From positions 7,504 through 71,503 of the forward strand of contig JBBAUA010000015.1 of the NCBI GenBank assembly GCA_040398465.1: a stretch of DNA of 64,000 nt, written 5' to 3'. This document shows positions 16,234 through 25,040 of the stretch, piece after piece. The stretch comes from UBA7672 sp040398465. GTDB taxonomy: Bacteria; Pseudomonadota; Alphaproteobacteria; Caulobacterales; Hyphomonadaceae. The position numbers and the translations under genes were made by a program. The notes under the pieces were generated by a model that made no database searches, was not told where the DNA came from, and saw only the letters and a list, made by a program, of their open reading frames with translations. Position 1 is the stretch's first letter; every line of letters starts with the position of its first letter.

Positions 16234-16689
16234 ATGTCCGCATCTGACCGCCTAAAGGCCGCCGGCGTCACCCTTCCCGACGCCCGCCCGCCCGTCGCGA
16301 ATTACGTGCCGTTCGTCATCACCGGAAACCTGCTCTTCATCTCGGGCCAGGTCAGCATCACGCCGGACGGTCTGATCAAGGGCAGGCTCGGCGAGGACAT
16401 GACGCTCGAACAGGGCCAGCAGGCCGCCCGCGCCTGCGCCATCAACCTGATCGCCCAGATGAAAGCGGCGCTCGGCGATCTCGATCGCGTAACCCGCGTC
16501 GTGAAACTTGGCGGCTTCGTCAACGCCGCCGCCGATTTCACCGACCTTCCGAAAGTCGTGAACGGCTGCTCGGACCTGATGGTCGAGATCTTCGGCGACA
16601 AGGGCCGCCACGCCCGCGCCGCTGTCGCCTGTCCCGTCCTGCCGATGGGCGCCGCGGTCGAAGTCGACGCCGTCGTCGAATTCGCCTGA
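16234..16689 (+). CDS. RidA family protein (enamine/imine deaminase type)
   Basis: 151 aa. It carries the long RidA/YjgF layout: YVPFVITGNLLFISGQV, GDLDRVTRVVKLGGFV, then KGRHARAAVACPVLPMGAAVEVDAV. The conserved Arg in the RHARAA segment corresponds to the substrate-carboxylate Arg of active RidA deaminases. These enzymes hydrolyse reactive 2-aminoacrylate and related enamines released by PLP enzymes. The start ATG at 16234 has GGAG 7 bp upstream; an in-frame TTG at 16216 was rejected. Followed 7 bp later by the glycerophosphodiesterase gene. Confidence 0.9.
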   Translation: MSASDRLKAAGVTLPDARPPVANYVPFVITGNLLFISGQVSITPDGLIKGRLGEDMTLEQGQQAARACAINLIAQMKAALGDLDRVTRVVKLGGFVNAAADFTDLPKVVNGCSDLMVEIFGDKGRHARAAVACPVLPMGAAVEVDAVVEFA

Positions 16690-16696
16690 TGCACAG

Positions 16697-17434
16697 ATGA
16701 GCGAGCGCTTTTTCGACGTGGCGGACTTCGCCTACGCCCACCGTGGGCTGTGGGACTCCGCCACGCCGGAAAACTCACTCGCCGCGTTCCGCGCCGCCGC
16801 AGCAGCAGGCGTCGGCGTGGAACTCGATGTCCGGCTCAGCGTCGATGGCCGCCCCGTCGTCTTCCATGACGCCAGCCTCCAGCGCATGTGCAACCACCGC
16901 GAACTCATCGAACGCGTCGCCATGGTCGACCTCGCTCGCTGGCCCCTGCCCGATGGCTCCGCGATCCCCACACTCGAAGCCGTGCTCGACATCATGGCCG
17001 GCCTGCCCGTCCTGATCGAGATCAAGGTGGACGGTCTGGCGGGAGAGATTGCCGACCGCGTCGCCGAGGCAATTGCCGATCGCTACGGACCCATGGCCGT
17101 CATGAGCTTCGACGAACCGACCGTCGCCCGACTCTGCCGCCTCGTGACCGACCGACCGATCGGACTCCTCTGCATTGCAGACAACCAGGTCGAGGAAGAC
17201 CTGATCGCCAAGGCCGCCACCGCCCGCGCCCTCGGCTGCGACTATATCGCCCCCCACCACTCCGTCCTCGAACCCGTGGCCTCGGCCTCCGGCGGGCTCC
17301 CGCTCGTCACATGGACGATCCGCACGCAGGACGAGCTTCAGATTGCCCGTGACTATGGCGCTGCGCCCATTTTCGAAGGCTTCGCAGCTTCACAGCTCGC
17401 AGCCCTCGCATTGTCCCCGAGAACGTCGATATAG
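16697..17434 (+). CDS. Glycerophosphodiester phosphodiesterase
   Basis: 245 aa GDPD TIM barrel. The catalytic motif region reads AYAHRGLWDSATPENSLAAF (His-Arg, then Glu-Asn), followed by GVELDVRLSVDGRPVVFHD (metal Glu and Asp, second catalytic His). Further barrel strands include VLIEIKVDG and AVMSFDEPT. It hydrolyses glycerophosphodiesters to glycerol-3-phosphate and alcohol. No signal peptide, so cytoplasmic (UgpQ-like). It lies 7 bp after ridA and 37 bp before a FemAB-like gene, probably in one operon. Confidence 0.93.
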   Translation: MSERFFDVADFAYAHRGLWDSATPENSLAAFRAAAAAGVGVELDVRLSVDGRPVVFHDASLQRMCNHRELIERVAMVDLARWPLPDGSAIPTLEAVLDIMAGLPVLIEIKVDGLAGEIADRVAEAIADRYGPMAVMSFDEPTVARLCRLVTDRPIGLLCIADNQVEEDLIAKAATARALGCDYIAPHHSVLEPVASASGGLPLVTWTIRTQDELQIARDYGAAPIFEGFAASQLAALALSPRTSI

Positions 17435-17471
17435 TCCGGCACAACACTAGCGACGCGCCCAGAGGACAAGC

Positions 17472-18686
17472 TTGGCTGACGATTCTGCGGACCGGATCGA
17501 CCTGACCCTGTCAGTCGCCGAAAGGCTGGCTGACGTGGACCGCAAGGCGTGGAACGCCGTCGCGAACCCGCCGGGCGAGCGCTATGACCCCTTCCTCGAC
17601 TGGGACTTTCTCGAGGCAGCTGAATCGTCGGGCTGCGCCACGCCAGAGACCGGGTGGACGCCACAGCACGTGCTCGCGCGTGACGCCGCCGGACGCCTCG
17701 TCGGCGCTGCGCCTCTCTACGTGAAGATGCACTCGCGGGGTGAGTTCGTGTTCGACCACGCCTGGGCGGACGCTCTGCACCGCGCAGGCGGGCGCTACTA
17801 TCCCAAGCTTCTCTGCGCCATCCCCTTCACCCCCGTCACCGGCCGGCGCCTGCTCTCGACCGGTCCCCACGCCGCTAGCATCGCGGGCGCTCTAAGCGGC
17901 GCCGTCGTCGAAGTTGCAAAGCAGCTCCGCGCCTCGTCCGCCCACTTCAACTTCCTCGACGAAGCGACGTGGCAGAATCTCGGCCAGGCCGGCTTTCTCC
18001 TCCGCCAGGACCAGCAGTTCCACTGGATGAACCGTGGATACGCGTCGTTCGAGGATTTCCTCGCCGCGCTCTCATCGCGCAAACGCAAGACCCTCCGCCG
18101 CGAGCGCCGCGATGCTCAGGAAGGCCTCAACATCATCCGCGTCACCGGCGGCGACATCACGGAAGCACACTGGGACGCCTTCTTCGAATTCTACATGGAC
18201 ACCGGCGGCCGCAAGTGGGGCTCGCCCTACCTCAACCGCGAATTCTTCTCGATCCTGAACCAGCGCATGGCCGACAAATGCCTGCTGATCCTCGCGATGG
18301 AGGATGGCGAGCCCGTCGCCGGCGCGCTCAACATGATCGGGTCGGATACGCTCTATGGCCGCTACTGGGGCCGCAATCAGGAGCGCCCCTTCCTGCATTT
18401 CGAGGTCTGCTACTATCAGGCGATAGACTTCGCCATCGAACGCGGCCTCGCCTGTGTCGAAGCCGGCGCGCAGGGCGACCACAAGCTCGCTCGCGGTTAT
18501 GAACCTCGGCTCACCCGCTCCGCGCACTGGATCGCCCACAGCGGATTGCGCGCTGCCGTCGCACACTATCTCGACTCCGAGCGCGCAGCAGTCGAGGAAG
18601 GACTGGACGAACTGCAGGCCTACTCGCCTTTCAGGAAGGGCGAACTGGCCCAACGCGCCGAAGATCAGGACGAGGAGGGCTTCTGA
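17472..18686 (+). CDS. GNAT-like acyltransferase, FemAB-like (DUF482) family
   Basis: 404 aa. YDPFLDWDFLEAAESSG near the N-terminus, HAWADALHRAGGRYYPKL, FHWMNRGYASFEDFLAAL and a C-terminal GNAT fold with GDHKLARGYEP match the DUF482 family (Pfam FemAB_like). Such proteins are annotated as putative peptidoglycan or GNAT acyltransferases; the substrate is not known. The start is TTG at 17472; there is no upstream ATG. The stop overlaps the HIT gene ATG by 1 nt. Confidence 0.85.
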   Translation: MADDSADRIDLTLSVAERLADVDRKAWNAVANPPGERYDPFLDWDFLEAAESSGCATPETGWTPQHVLARDAAGRLVGAAPLYVKMHSRGEFVFDHAWADALHRAGGRYYPKLLCAIPFTPVTGRRLLSTGPHAASIAGALSGAVVEVAKQLRASSAHFNFLDEATWQNLGQAGFLLRQDQQFHWMNRGYASFEDFLAALSSRKRKTLRRERRDAQEGLNIIRVTGGDITEAHWDAFFEFYMDTGGRKWGSPYLNREFFSILNQRMADKCLLILAMEDGEPVAGALNMIGSDTLYGRYWGRNQERPFLHFEVCYYQAIDFAIERGLACVEAGAQGDHKLARGYEPRLTRSAHWIAHSGLRAAVAHYLDSERAAVEEGLDELQAYSPFRKGELAQRAEDQDEEGF

Positions 18687-19120
18687 TGAGCCTCGAAGGA
18701 ACTTACGACAGCTCCAACATCTTCGCCAAAATCCTGCGCGGCGAAGCGCCTTGTATAAAGATCTTCGAGGACGATGACGTCCTCGCATTCATGGACATCT
18801 TTCCACAGAGCCAAGGCCACTGCCTGGTTATCCCCAAGAACGTAACCGCCCGTAACCTTACCGATTTCCCGACCGAAAAGCTCGGCGCGACCTTCGCGGC
18901 CGTCCAGAAACTGACCAAGGCGGTGATCAAGGCGCTGTCATGCGACGGTGTCATCGTCACCCAGTTCAACGGCGCACCGGCAGGGCAGACAGTGTTTCAC
19001 CTGCATATCCACGTGATTCCGCGCTACGCGAACCTTCCGCTGCAACCGCACCATGGCGGCAAGCCGGCTGATGCCGCAGTCCTCAGAGAGCAAGCTGCGC
19101 GCATTGCTGCAGCCCTCTAG
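18686..19120 (+). CDS. HIT family protein (HinT-like nucleotide hydrolase)
   Basis: 144 aa. The histidine triad HLHIHVIPR is present, with the nucleotide-binding segment GHCLVIPKNVTARNL and the opening NIFAKILRGEAPC. HinT-type enzymes hydrolyse AMP-lysine and other purine phosphoramidates. The ATG overlaps the stop of the upstream acyltransferase gene, giving translational coupling. It ends the plus-strand run from ridA. Confidence 0.93.
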   Translation: MSLEGTYDSSNIFAKILRGEAPCIKIFEDDDVLAFMDIFPQSQGHCLVIPKNVTARNLTDFPTEKLGATFAAVQKLTKAVIKALSCDGVIVTQFNGAPAGQTVFHLHIHVIPRYANLPLQPHHGGKPADAAVLREQAARIAAAL

Positions 19121-19180
19121 GCTCCTTATATAACAATGGTTAGGCCCGTCAGCTTGGGTTCACCGCGCGAAAGCGCAGCG

Positions 19181-19205
19181 GGAACCTGCTGCACATGCGA
19201 GCGTT
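19181..19205 (+). promoter_or_regulatory. Candidate EcfG-type general stress promoter upstream of the GT4 gene
   Basis: GGAAC at 19181-19185, a 16-bp spacer, then CGTT at 19202-19205. This is an exact match to the alphaproteobacterial EcfG sigma consensus GGAAC-N16/17-CGTT. The GT4 ATG is at 19245, so transcription would start roughly 30 bp before it. A bulged hairpin (19157-19186) overlaps the -35 element. I scanned the other intergenic regions by eye on both strands and saw no other exact match. Confidence 0.65.
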
Positions 19206-19244
19206 GGAAGCCTTGGGACCTCCAGAGTCACAGGAACAACGCAC

Positions 19245-21542
19245 ATGGGATTTGATTCCTCGACGGCGATTGTCCACGCGCTCAGGCCGGTCGAGCCCAA
19301 ATCCTGTATCCGTCAGGACATCCACAGCGCGGCGATGATCGGCAATTTCCCGCCACGACGCTGCGGGATTGCAACGTTCACCCGGGACACGTTCGCAAGC
19401 CTGCGCAAGGAACTCCCGCGCGCCAAATGGCGGCTCGCGGTTATGGAGGACGCCTCCAAGACCCACGATTACCCCGAGGAAGTCACTGATATCATCCGCC
19501 ACGATGATCCTGCGGCCTATGAACGTCTCGCGGACGAACTGAACCGCACCGGCGTTGAAGTCGCGTTCCTCCAGCATGAGTTCGGCATTTTCGGCGGCGA
19601 TGATGGCTCGCACATCCTGCCCCTGATCCGCCGCCTCCGCATGCCGCTGGTCACGACGCTTCACACAGTGCTCGAACGCCCCTCGCCCGGCCAGAAGCGC
19701 GTGATGGACGAGATCATCCGCATTTCCAGCACCGTCATCGTCATGACCGAACTGGGCGCGGACATCCTGGAACGTGTGCACAAGGCCGGTCCAACCAAGG
19801 TGCATGTAGTCCCCCACGGCGCCCCGGAACGGCCGTTCGCCGCCACGGCGGTGTTCAAGGGCCCGTTGGCCCTTGCGGGCCACAAGGTGATCATGAGCTT
19901 CGGCCTGCTCTCGCCGAACAAGGGCCTGGAGACTATCATCCGCGCACTTCCCAGTGTGGTCGCCCGCGTGCCCGAGACCGTCTACCTTATCGTCGGCGCC
20001 ACCCACCCCCACCTCATCGCGCGCGAGGGCGAAGCCTACCGTCAGAGCCTGATCGAGCTGGCGCGTTCGCTGGGCGTTGCCGACAACCTGCGCTTCATCA
20101 ACCGCTTCGTTGACGACGACGAACTGGTCGACCTGCTCCAGGCGGCCGACCTGTACGTCACGCCCTATCTCACCGAAGCGCAGATTACGTCCGGCACGCT
20201 CAGCTATGCCGTCGCCCTCGGCAAGCCGGTCGTCTCAACGCCCTACTGGCATGCGCGCGAATTGCTCGCAGATGGCGTCGGCGTCCTGTGCCCGTTCGGC
20301 GACGACAAGGCCTTCGCTCGCGAAATCAGCACGCTGCTCGAAGACGATGTCCGCCGCGAAGCCATTGCCCGCCGCGCTTATCGCACGGGCGAGCCGTCGC
20401 GCTGGCGCAAGGTCGCGAAGTCCATTGTCGATCTCGCGGCCATCGGTCGTACCGACCACCAGCGTCGCCGCGAACAGCGGTTCCGCACCCTCGCTCAGCC
20501 GCGCCTCGATGGTCTGCTGCAGATGGCCGACGATTGCGGCGTCACCCAGCATTCGCAATTCGGCGTCCCGGATCGCCGCCATGGCTACTGCACCGACGAC
20601 AATGCCCGCGCATTGATGCTGCTCGCCCGCCTGTCAGCAGAAGCCAGACTCGATGCTGCGTCGAGCAAGCTGTTGGTGTCGACGTCGGCCTTCCTCGCCC
20701 ACGCGTGGATCCCCGAGACTGGCCGCTTCCGCAACTTCATGAGTTTCGATCGCCGCTGGCTCGACGATGGCGGCTCCGACGATTGTTGCGCCCGCGCGCT
20801 CGAAGCCCTGTGCGTCACGGCGTCCCGCGCCGAACCGGAGGGCATCCGGAACTGGGCGATGGCGCTCGCCCGTCAGGTCCTGAACCACATCGGCCAATGG
20901 GTCTCGCTTCGCGCGCAAGCCATCATCATCCGCGCGCTGGCGCAGGCAGGTGGCTCGGTCATCTCTGAAGACGAAGCCTGCGAACGGATACGCGCGCCGG
21001 CAGAAAAACTCTATGCCGCGGCCGTGTCCGGTCGAAACAACGGGCACGACTGGTTCGAGCCCTGCCTCTCCTACGACAACGCCCACCTGCCGGGCGCCTT
21101 GATCCGTGCGGGCGACATGCTGCAGGAACCGGACATGATCAGCGTCGGCCTGGACATGCTCGAACGCCTCATGCAGATTCAGACTGCTCCCGACGGGTGC
21201 TTCGCGCCGGTCGCGACCAGCGGCTTCGACGCCGGCGCCGAACACGCCATGTTCGACCAGCAACCGATCGAGGCGCTCGCCACCATCGATGCGTGCCTCG
21301 CAGCCTGGCAGGCAACGGGCGACAGCCGCCACGCCATCGTCGCGCGTCATGTCTTCTGCTGGTTCGGCGGCGACAATGTGCACGCCCTGCCACTTGCTCG
21401 CCCCGAAGACGGAATCTGCCACGACGGCCTCACGGAATCCGGCCTCAACGAAAATCACGGCGCAGAATCCATCCTAAGCTACCAGCTTGCGGCGTCAGCC
21501 ATCCGCCAGCTAGTGCTTCGGCAGCCGGCGAAATCCGCCTAG
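19245..21542 (+). CDS. GT4-family glycosyltransferase fused to a toroid glycosidase-like domain
   Basis: 765 aa with no signal peptide. Residues 30-395 form a GT-B glycosyltransferase: N-terminal NFPPRRCGIATFT, HEFGIFGG, and the C-terminal nucleotide-sugar region with Glu311 and LSYAVALGKPVVSTPYW. Residues 410-760 form a second domain with repeated acidic and aromatic motifs: GYCTDDNARAL (447-457), WFEPCLSYDNA (603-613), FDQQPIEA (670-677) and NENHGAES (735-742), typical of (alpha/alpha) toroid glycosidases and epimerases. Sugar donor and product are not known. AGGA precedes the ATG. The GH130 gene starts 11 bp downstream. A stress-type promoter precedes the pair. The fusion links a making and a possibly trimming or reading activity. 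Confidence 0.85.
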   Translation: MGFDSSTAIVHALRPVEPKSCIRQDIHSAAMIGNFPPRRCGIATFTRDTFASLRKELPRAKWRLAVMEDASKTHDYPEEVTDIIRHDDPAAYERLADELNRTGVEVAFLQHEFGIFGGDDGSHILPLIRRLRMPLVTTLHTVLERPSPGQKRVMDEIIRISSTVIVMTELGADILERVHKAGPTKVHVVPHGAPERPFAATAVFKGPLALAGHKVIMSFGLLSPNKGLETIIRALPSVVARVPETVYLIVGATHPHLIAREGEAYRQSLIELARSLGVADNLRFINRFVDDDELVDLLQAADLYVTPYLTEAQITSGTLSYAVALGKPVVSTPYWHARELLADGVGVLCPFGDDKAFAREISTLLEDDVRREAIARRAYRTGEPSRWRKVAKSIVDLAAIGRTDHQRRREQRFRTLAQPRLDGLLQMADDCGVTQHSQFGVPDRRHGYCTDDNARALMLLARLSAEARLDAASSKLLVSTSAFLAHAWIPETGRFRNFMSFDRRWLDDGGSDDCCARALEALCVTASRAEPEGIRNWAMALARQVLNHIGQWVSLRAQAIIIRALAQAGGSVISEDEACERIRAPAEKLYAAAVSGRNNGHDWFEPCLSYDNAHLPGALIRAGDMLQEPDMISVGLDMLERLMQIQTAPDGCFAPVATSGFDAGAEHAMFDQQPIEALATIDACLAAWQATGDSRHAIVARHVFCWFGGDNVHALPLARPEDGICHDGLTESGLNENHGAESILSYQLAASAIRQLVLRQPAKSA

Positions 21543-21553
21543 CGGGGTGATTG

Positions 21554-22855
21554 ATGAAAGACGGCTGCACGCACGTTGAAATGCGCCACCACGACCTGTG
21601 GCTGGCGGCAGACCCGTCACGCGTAGTCCTGCGTCCTTTTACAATCATCTCGGAGCCTCGAGGCACAGCCTACGGTGTGATCACACGCGCAGAACGCATC
21701 GCGCGCGCGGTGATGGAAATGTCGGACTCCGAAGTGCGCGAACAGCTTGAGCGCGTCGACGCTGACTTCTTCGGTCGCCACTGGCAGACCCATGCCATCT
21801 TCATTGATCGCTACAAGCAGATGCGTCACCTTATCGGCGACCTGAAGGACGTCGACGATCAATCGGCAACGCTCATCGGCGCCTATTTCAGCCACGAATA
21901 CTCTTACGCCGCCGCCGCCATCATGAACCCATCCATCGTGCCCCACCCGGACCAGACCGGATGCAACAATGGCTCCGTGAAATTCGTCATGTCGCTGCGC
22001 ACGGTCGGCGAGGGCCACATCTCATCCATTGCCTTTCGCGAAGGCGTGGCGTCCGACAGCGGACATTTTTCGCTCTGGCCCGAACCGCAATTCGCCATCG
22101 CCGCAACGCCTGACCCACACTCCGGCCTTGGCGGACCTGTCACAGTCCGCCGGCACGGGTCGGCGCCGCTGTCGGGCAATGTCATTTTCCCGATCACGCC
22201 CGCGCAGGCCAACGGCCTCGAAGACCTTCGCCTCGTCCGCTTCACGGAAGAGGACGGCAGCCAGCCTTACTACGGGACGTACACAGCCTACTCCGGCCGT
22301 GAAGTCAGCTGCGAGATGATGACGACCAACAACTTCTCGTCGTTCGACCTAACGCCAATGCGCGGCGCCGCAGCCAAGCACAAGGGACTCGCCCTCTTTC
22401 CGCGCCGCTTCAACGGCAAGTATGCCGCCATCGGCCGCCTCGATTCAGAGTCGTTGTTTTATCTTGAGAGTGATGATCGCTTCGACTGGAACAACGGCCG
22501 CATGATCATGGCGCCGAAATATCCGTGGGAGCTGGTACAGCTCGGCAATTGCGGCTCGCCCATCGAACTCGACGAAGGCTGGCTGCTGCTCACGCACGGC
22601 GTCGGGGCGATGCGCCAGTACGCCATCGGCGCCGCCCTCCTCGACAGACACGATCCCTCGAAAGTTCTCGCCCGCTCCGACAAGCCGTTCCTCGCGCCGA
22701 TCAACGAGACCCGCGAAGGCTACGTGCCGAACGTTGTCTACACTTGCGGCGGCATGAAAGTCGGCGACTCGATCCTGATCCCCTACGCCATCGCGGACTC
22801 AAGCGTGAAGTTCGTCACGATCAAGTTGAGGGATCTGATTGCGTCGCTGCGGTAG
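21554..22855 (+). CDS. GH130-family glycoside phosphorylase/hydrolase
   Basis: 433 aa from ATG 21554, with GGGGTGA just upstream. A helical N-terminal extension (about 1-105) precedes the five-bladed propeller: YSYAAAAIMNPSIVPHPDQ, the catalytic-Asp motif NGLEDLRLVRF (Asp224; the usual form is G-x-EDPR), TAYSGREV, and a C-terminal GDSILIPYAIAD with active-site His/Tyr elements. Known GH130 enzymes phosphorolyse beta-1,4- or beta-1,2-mannosides, releasing mannose-1-phosphate; some members are hydrolases. The pairing with a cytoplasmic glycosyltransferase suggests turnover of an intracellular or periplasm-bound mannose-containing glycan. Subfamily and linkage are not determinable here. Confidence 0.9.
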   Translation: MKDGCTHVEMRHHDLWLAADPSRVVLRPFTIISEPRGTAYGVITRAERIARAVMEMSDSEVREQLERVDADFFGRHWQTHAIFIDRYKQMRHLIGDLKDVDDQSATLIGAYFSHEYSYAAAAIMNPSIVPHPDQTGCNNGSVKFVMSLRTVGEGHISSIAFREGVASDSGHFSLWPEPQFAIAATPDPHSGLGGPVTVRRHGSAPLSGNVIFPITPAQANGLEDLRLVRFTEEDGSQPYYGTYTAYSGREVSCEMMTTNNFSSFDLTPMRGAAAKHKGLALFPRRFNGKYAAIGRLDSESLFYLESDDRFDWNNGRMIMAPKYPWELVQLGNCGSPIELDEGWLLLTHGVGAMRQYAIGAALLDRHDPSKVLARSDKPFLAPINETREGYVPNVVYTCGGMKVGDSILIPYAIADSSVKFVTIKLRDLIASLR

Positions 22856-22857
22856 AC

Positions 22858-23778
22858 CTATTCCGCCGCCCGCGCCCTGATCTGCTCCAGCGAAATCTTC
22901 CCGCGCACCAGCAGCGAGTAGTCGTCCGCCAGCGTGCCGGTGATGTTGCCGGGCGTGTAGTGGTGCCCCGCCATCTCCGCCACCGGCGTCACTTCCGCGG
23001 CCGACCCCGTGATGAAGCACTCCGAGAAGCTCGAAAGCTCGTCCGGCGTGATGTGCCGCTCGATCACCTCGAAGCCCCGCGCGCGCGCCAGTTCGATAAC
23101 AGTCTGCCGCGTCAGCCCATTGAGGAAGCAGTCCGGCGTCGGCGTATGGATCGCGCCGTCGCGGATCAGGAATACGTTCGCCCCCGTCAGCTCCGCCACA
23201 TAGCCGCGATAGTCGAGCATCAAGGCGTCGGAGAAGCCCTCGGCCTCGGCCTTGTGCTTCGACATCGTGCAGATCATGTACAGCCCGGCCGCCTTCGCCG
23301 CCGACGGGATCGTGTCAGGCGAGGGACGGCGCCAGTCCGACATGGTCACCCGGATGCCCTTGTTCTTGTCGGCGAAGTAGTTGCCCCAGTGCCACACGGC
23401 CACACAGGTCCGGATCGACGCCTGCTGCGCCGACACGCCCATCATCTCCGATCCGCGCCACGAGAACGCCCTGATATAGCAATTCTCCAGCCCATTCCGC
23501 GACATCACCTCGAGCTTGATCGCGTCCAGCTCGGCCACCGGCACCGGGCACGTGTACCCAACCAGCTCGGCCGACTTGTGCAGGCGCCTGGAATGGTCCG
23601 TGGAGCGGAACACCTTGCCCTCATAGGCGCGCTCCCCTTCGAATACGCAGGACCCATAGTGCAGGCTGTGCGTGAGTACATGGATCTTGGCGTCCCTCCA
23701 GGGCGTCATCACGCCATCCAGCCAGATCCAGCCGTCACGGTCGTCATAGGGCACAAAAGTCGCGGAGGGGGCAGCCAT
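22858..23778 (-). CDS. ilvE: Branched-chain amino acid aminotransferase
   Basis: 306 aa fold-type IV PLP enzyme. Opening LDGVMTPWRDAKIHVLTHSLHYG, the PLP Lys162 in SAAKAAGLYM, Glu in YVAELTGANVF and the phosphate-binding Thr in ITGSAAEVTPV. It transfers the amino group between glutamate and branched-chain 2-oxo acids, the last step of Ile, Leu and Val synthesis. Convergent with the GH130 gene (2 bp apart) and divergent from the MarR gene. Confidence 0.94.
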   Translation of the reverse strand: MAAPSATFVPYDDRDGWIWLDGVMTPWRDAKIHVLTHSLHYGSCVFEGERAYEGKVFRSTDHSRRLHKSAELVGYTCPVPVAELDAIKLEVMSRNGLENCYIRAFSWRGSEMMGVSAQQASIRTCVAVWHWGNYFADKNKGIRVTMSDWRRPSPDTIPSAAKAAGLYMICTMSKHKAEAEGFSDALMLDYRGYVAELTGANVFLIRDGAIHTPTPDCFLNGLTRQTVIELARARGFEVIERHITPDELSSFSECFITGSAAEVTPVAEMAGHHYTPGNITGTLADDYSLLVRGKISLEQIRARAAE

Positions 23779-23858
23779 GTCTATCGTCCTCGGAAGACGC
23801 CGTTTCTTGGGTTTAGCTTGAGTTTCGCGTCCTGCTCTTCCATTGTCCGTTCGTGGCC

Positions 23859-24365
23859 ATGCCTGTCAACCGACCCCTGCCTCCGCCCCCGGCGACACCG
23901 TCCTCCGCTTCCGGTGGCGACGGTCGCCTCTACCTGCGCGACCAGGACTTGAACGAGGGTGCAGCCCTCATCCGCGCCGCCGCGCGCCGCCTCGCCCAGC
24001 TGGCTGAGACCGCCGGCGCGGCGGCCAGCATTTCCGCCCCTGAAATGGATGTACTGCAGGAGGTCTTCGACCTTGGCCCCATGGATGTCGGCGATCTCCG
24101 TGCCCGTCTCGCCGCCCCGAAGCAATCGCTTGCCCGCAACCTCAACCAGCTCGAAGCCCGCGGCTTCGTGACACGAGAGACCGACCCAGCCGACCGCCGC
24201 CGGCGCCTGGTCACCCTCACCCCCGCCGGCCTCACCTTCGCACGGGACGCGACCGAACGTCGCCGCGCCGCACTGCGCCAGGCCTTCCTCTCCGCCGGAC
24301 CCGACGCCGTCACAGGCGCCCGCCGCGTCCTTTCCGACGTCGCCCGCACGAGAGGCGAGTCGTGA
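23859..24365 (+). CDS. MarR-family transcriptional regulator (PetP-like)
   Basis: About 168 aa (ATG 23859; an in-frame GTG at 23853 is equally possible). Winged-helix core: ISAPEMDVLQEVFDLGPMDVGDL, LAAPKQSLARNLNQLEARGFV (recognition helix) and DPADRRRRLVTLTPAG (wing). It overlaps the response regulator start by 4 nt (GTGA at 24362-24365). A MarR gene fused in this way to an OmpR-type regulator recalls petP-petR of Rhodobacter. The ligand is unknown. Confidence 0.88.
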   Translation: MPVNRPLPPPPATPSSASGGDGRLYLRDQDLNEGAALIRAAARRLAQLAETAGAAASISAPEMDVLQEVFDLGPMDVGDLRARLAAPKQSLARNLNQLEARGFVTRETDPADRRRRLVTLTPAGLTFARDATERRRAALRQAFLSAGPDAVTGARRVLSDVARTRGES

Positions 24366-25039
24366 GCCACCACGCCCACATCCTCGCCGTCGACGACGAC
24401 GACCGCCTGCGTGAGTTGCTCAAACGCTTCCTCACGCGCGAGGGCCACGATGTCACGACCGCCAAGGACGCCGCCAGCGCCCGCAAGCTGATGGCGACGA
24501 TGAGCTTCGACCTCGTTATCCTCGACGTGATGATGCCCGGCGAGGACGGCCTCTCGCTGCTGAAAAGCGTGCGCGAGAAGAAGCAGGACACGCCCGTCAT
24601 CCTGCTCACCGCGCGCGGCTTGCCGGCCGAACGCATCGAAGGCCTGCGCACTGGCGCGGACGACTATCTCTCCAAGCCGTTCGAGCCTGAAGAACTCGTG
24701 CTCCGCATCGCGTCCATCCTGAAGCGCGCCGCGCCCGAAGCCCCGGTCGAGGAGATCAAGCTCTCAGGCATGGTCTTCCACGTCGCCAAGGGCGAACTCC
24801 GGAAAGACGGCCGCATTGTCCGCCTCACCGAAAGCGAGACGCAGCTCCTCTCAATCCTTGCCCAGCGCACAGGCGCCGCCATTTCCCGCCATGACCTTGC
24901 CATGCTCACCGCCGCCGGCGTCGAGCGCTCCGTCGACGTCCAGGTCACCCGCCTCCGCCGCAAGATCGAACGCGACCCGCGCGAACCCGTCCACCTGCAG
25001 ACCGTGCGCGGCGTCGGCTACCGGCTGACCGGGGAATAG
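24362..25039 (+). CDS. OmpR-family response regulator (PetR-like)
   Basis: 225 aa from a GTG start. REC domain with acidic pocket AVDDDDRLREL, phosphoacceptor Asp55 (VILDVMMPGEDG), Thr in LLTARGLP and Lys in YLSKPFEPEEL. The C-terminal OmpR winged helix ends HLQTVRGVGYRLTG. It is sandwiched between the MarR gene (4-nt overlap) and the histidine kinase (ATG one base after its stop), so it is almost certainly the kinase's partner. Confidence 0.94.
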   Translation: MSHHAHILAVDDDDRLRELLKRFLTREGHDVTTAKDAASARKLMATMSFDLVILDVMMPGEDGLSLLKSVREKKQDTPVILLTARGLPAERIEGLRTGADDYLSKPFEPEELVLRIASILKRAAPEAPVEEIKLSGMVFHVAKGELRKDGRIVRLTESETQLLSILAQRTGAAISRHDLAMLTAAGVERSVDVQVTRLRRKIERDPREPVHLQTVRGVGYRLTGE

Positions 25040-25040
25040 C

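Noticed and set aside
22525..23952. 475-codon plus-strand frame crossing the GH130 end and ilvE
   Set aside because: It runs out of frame through GH130 and antisense to ilvE. The composition is Arg/His-rich and has no domain.
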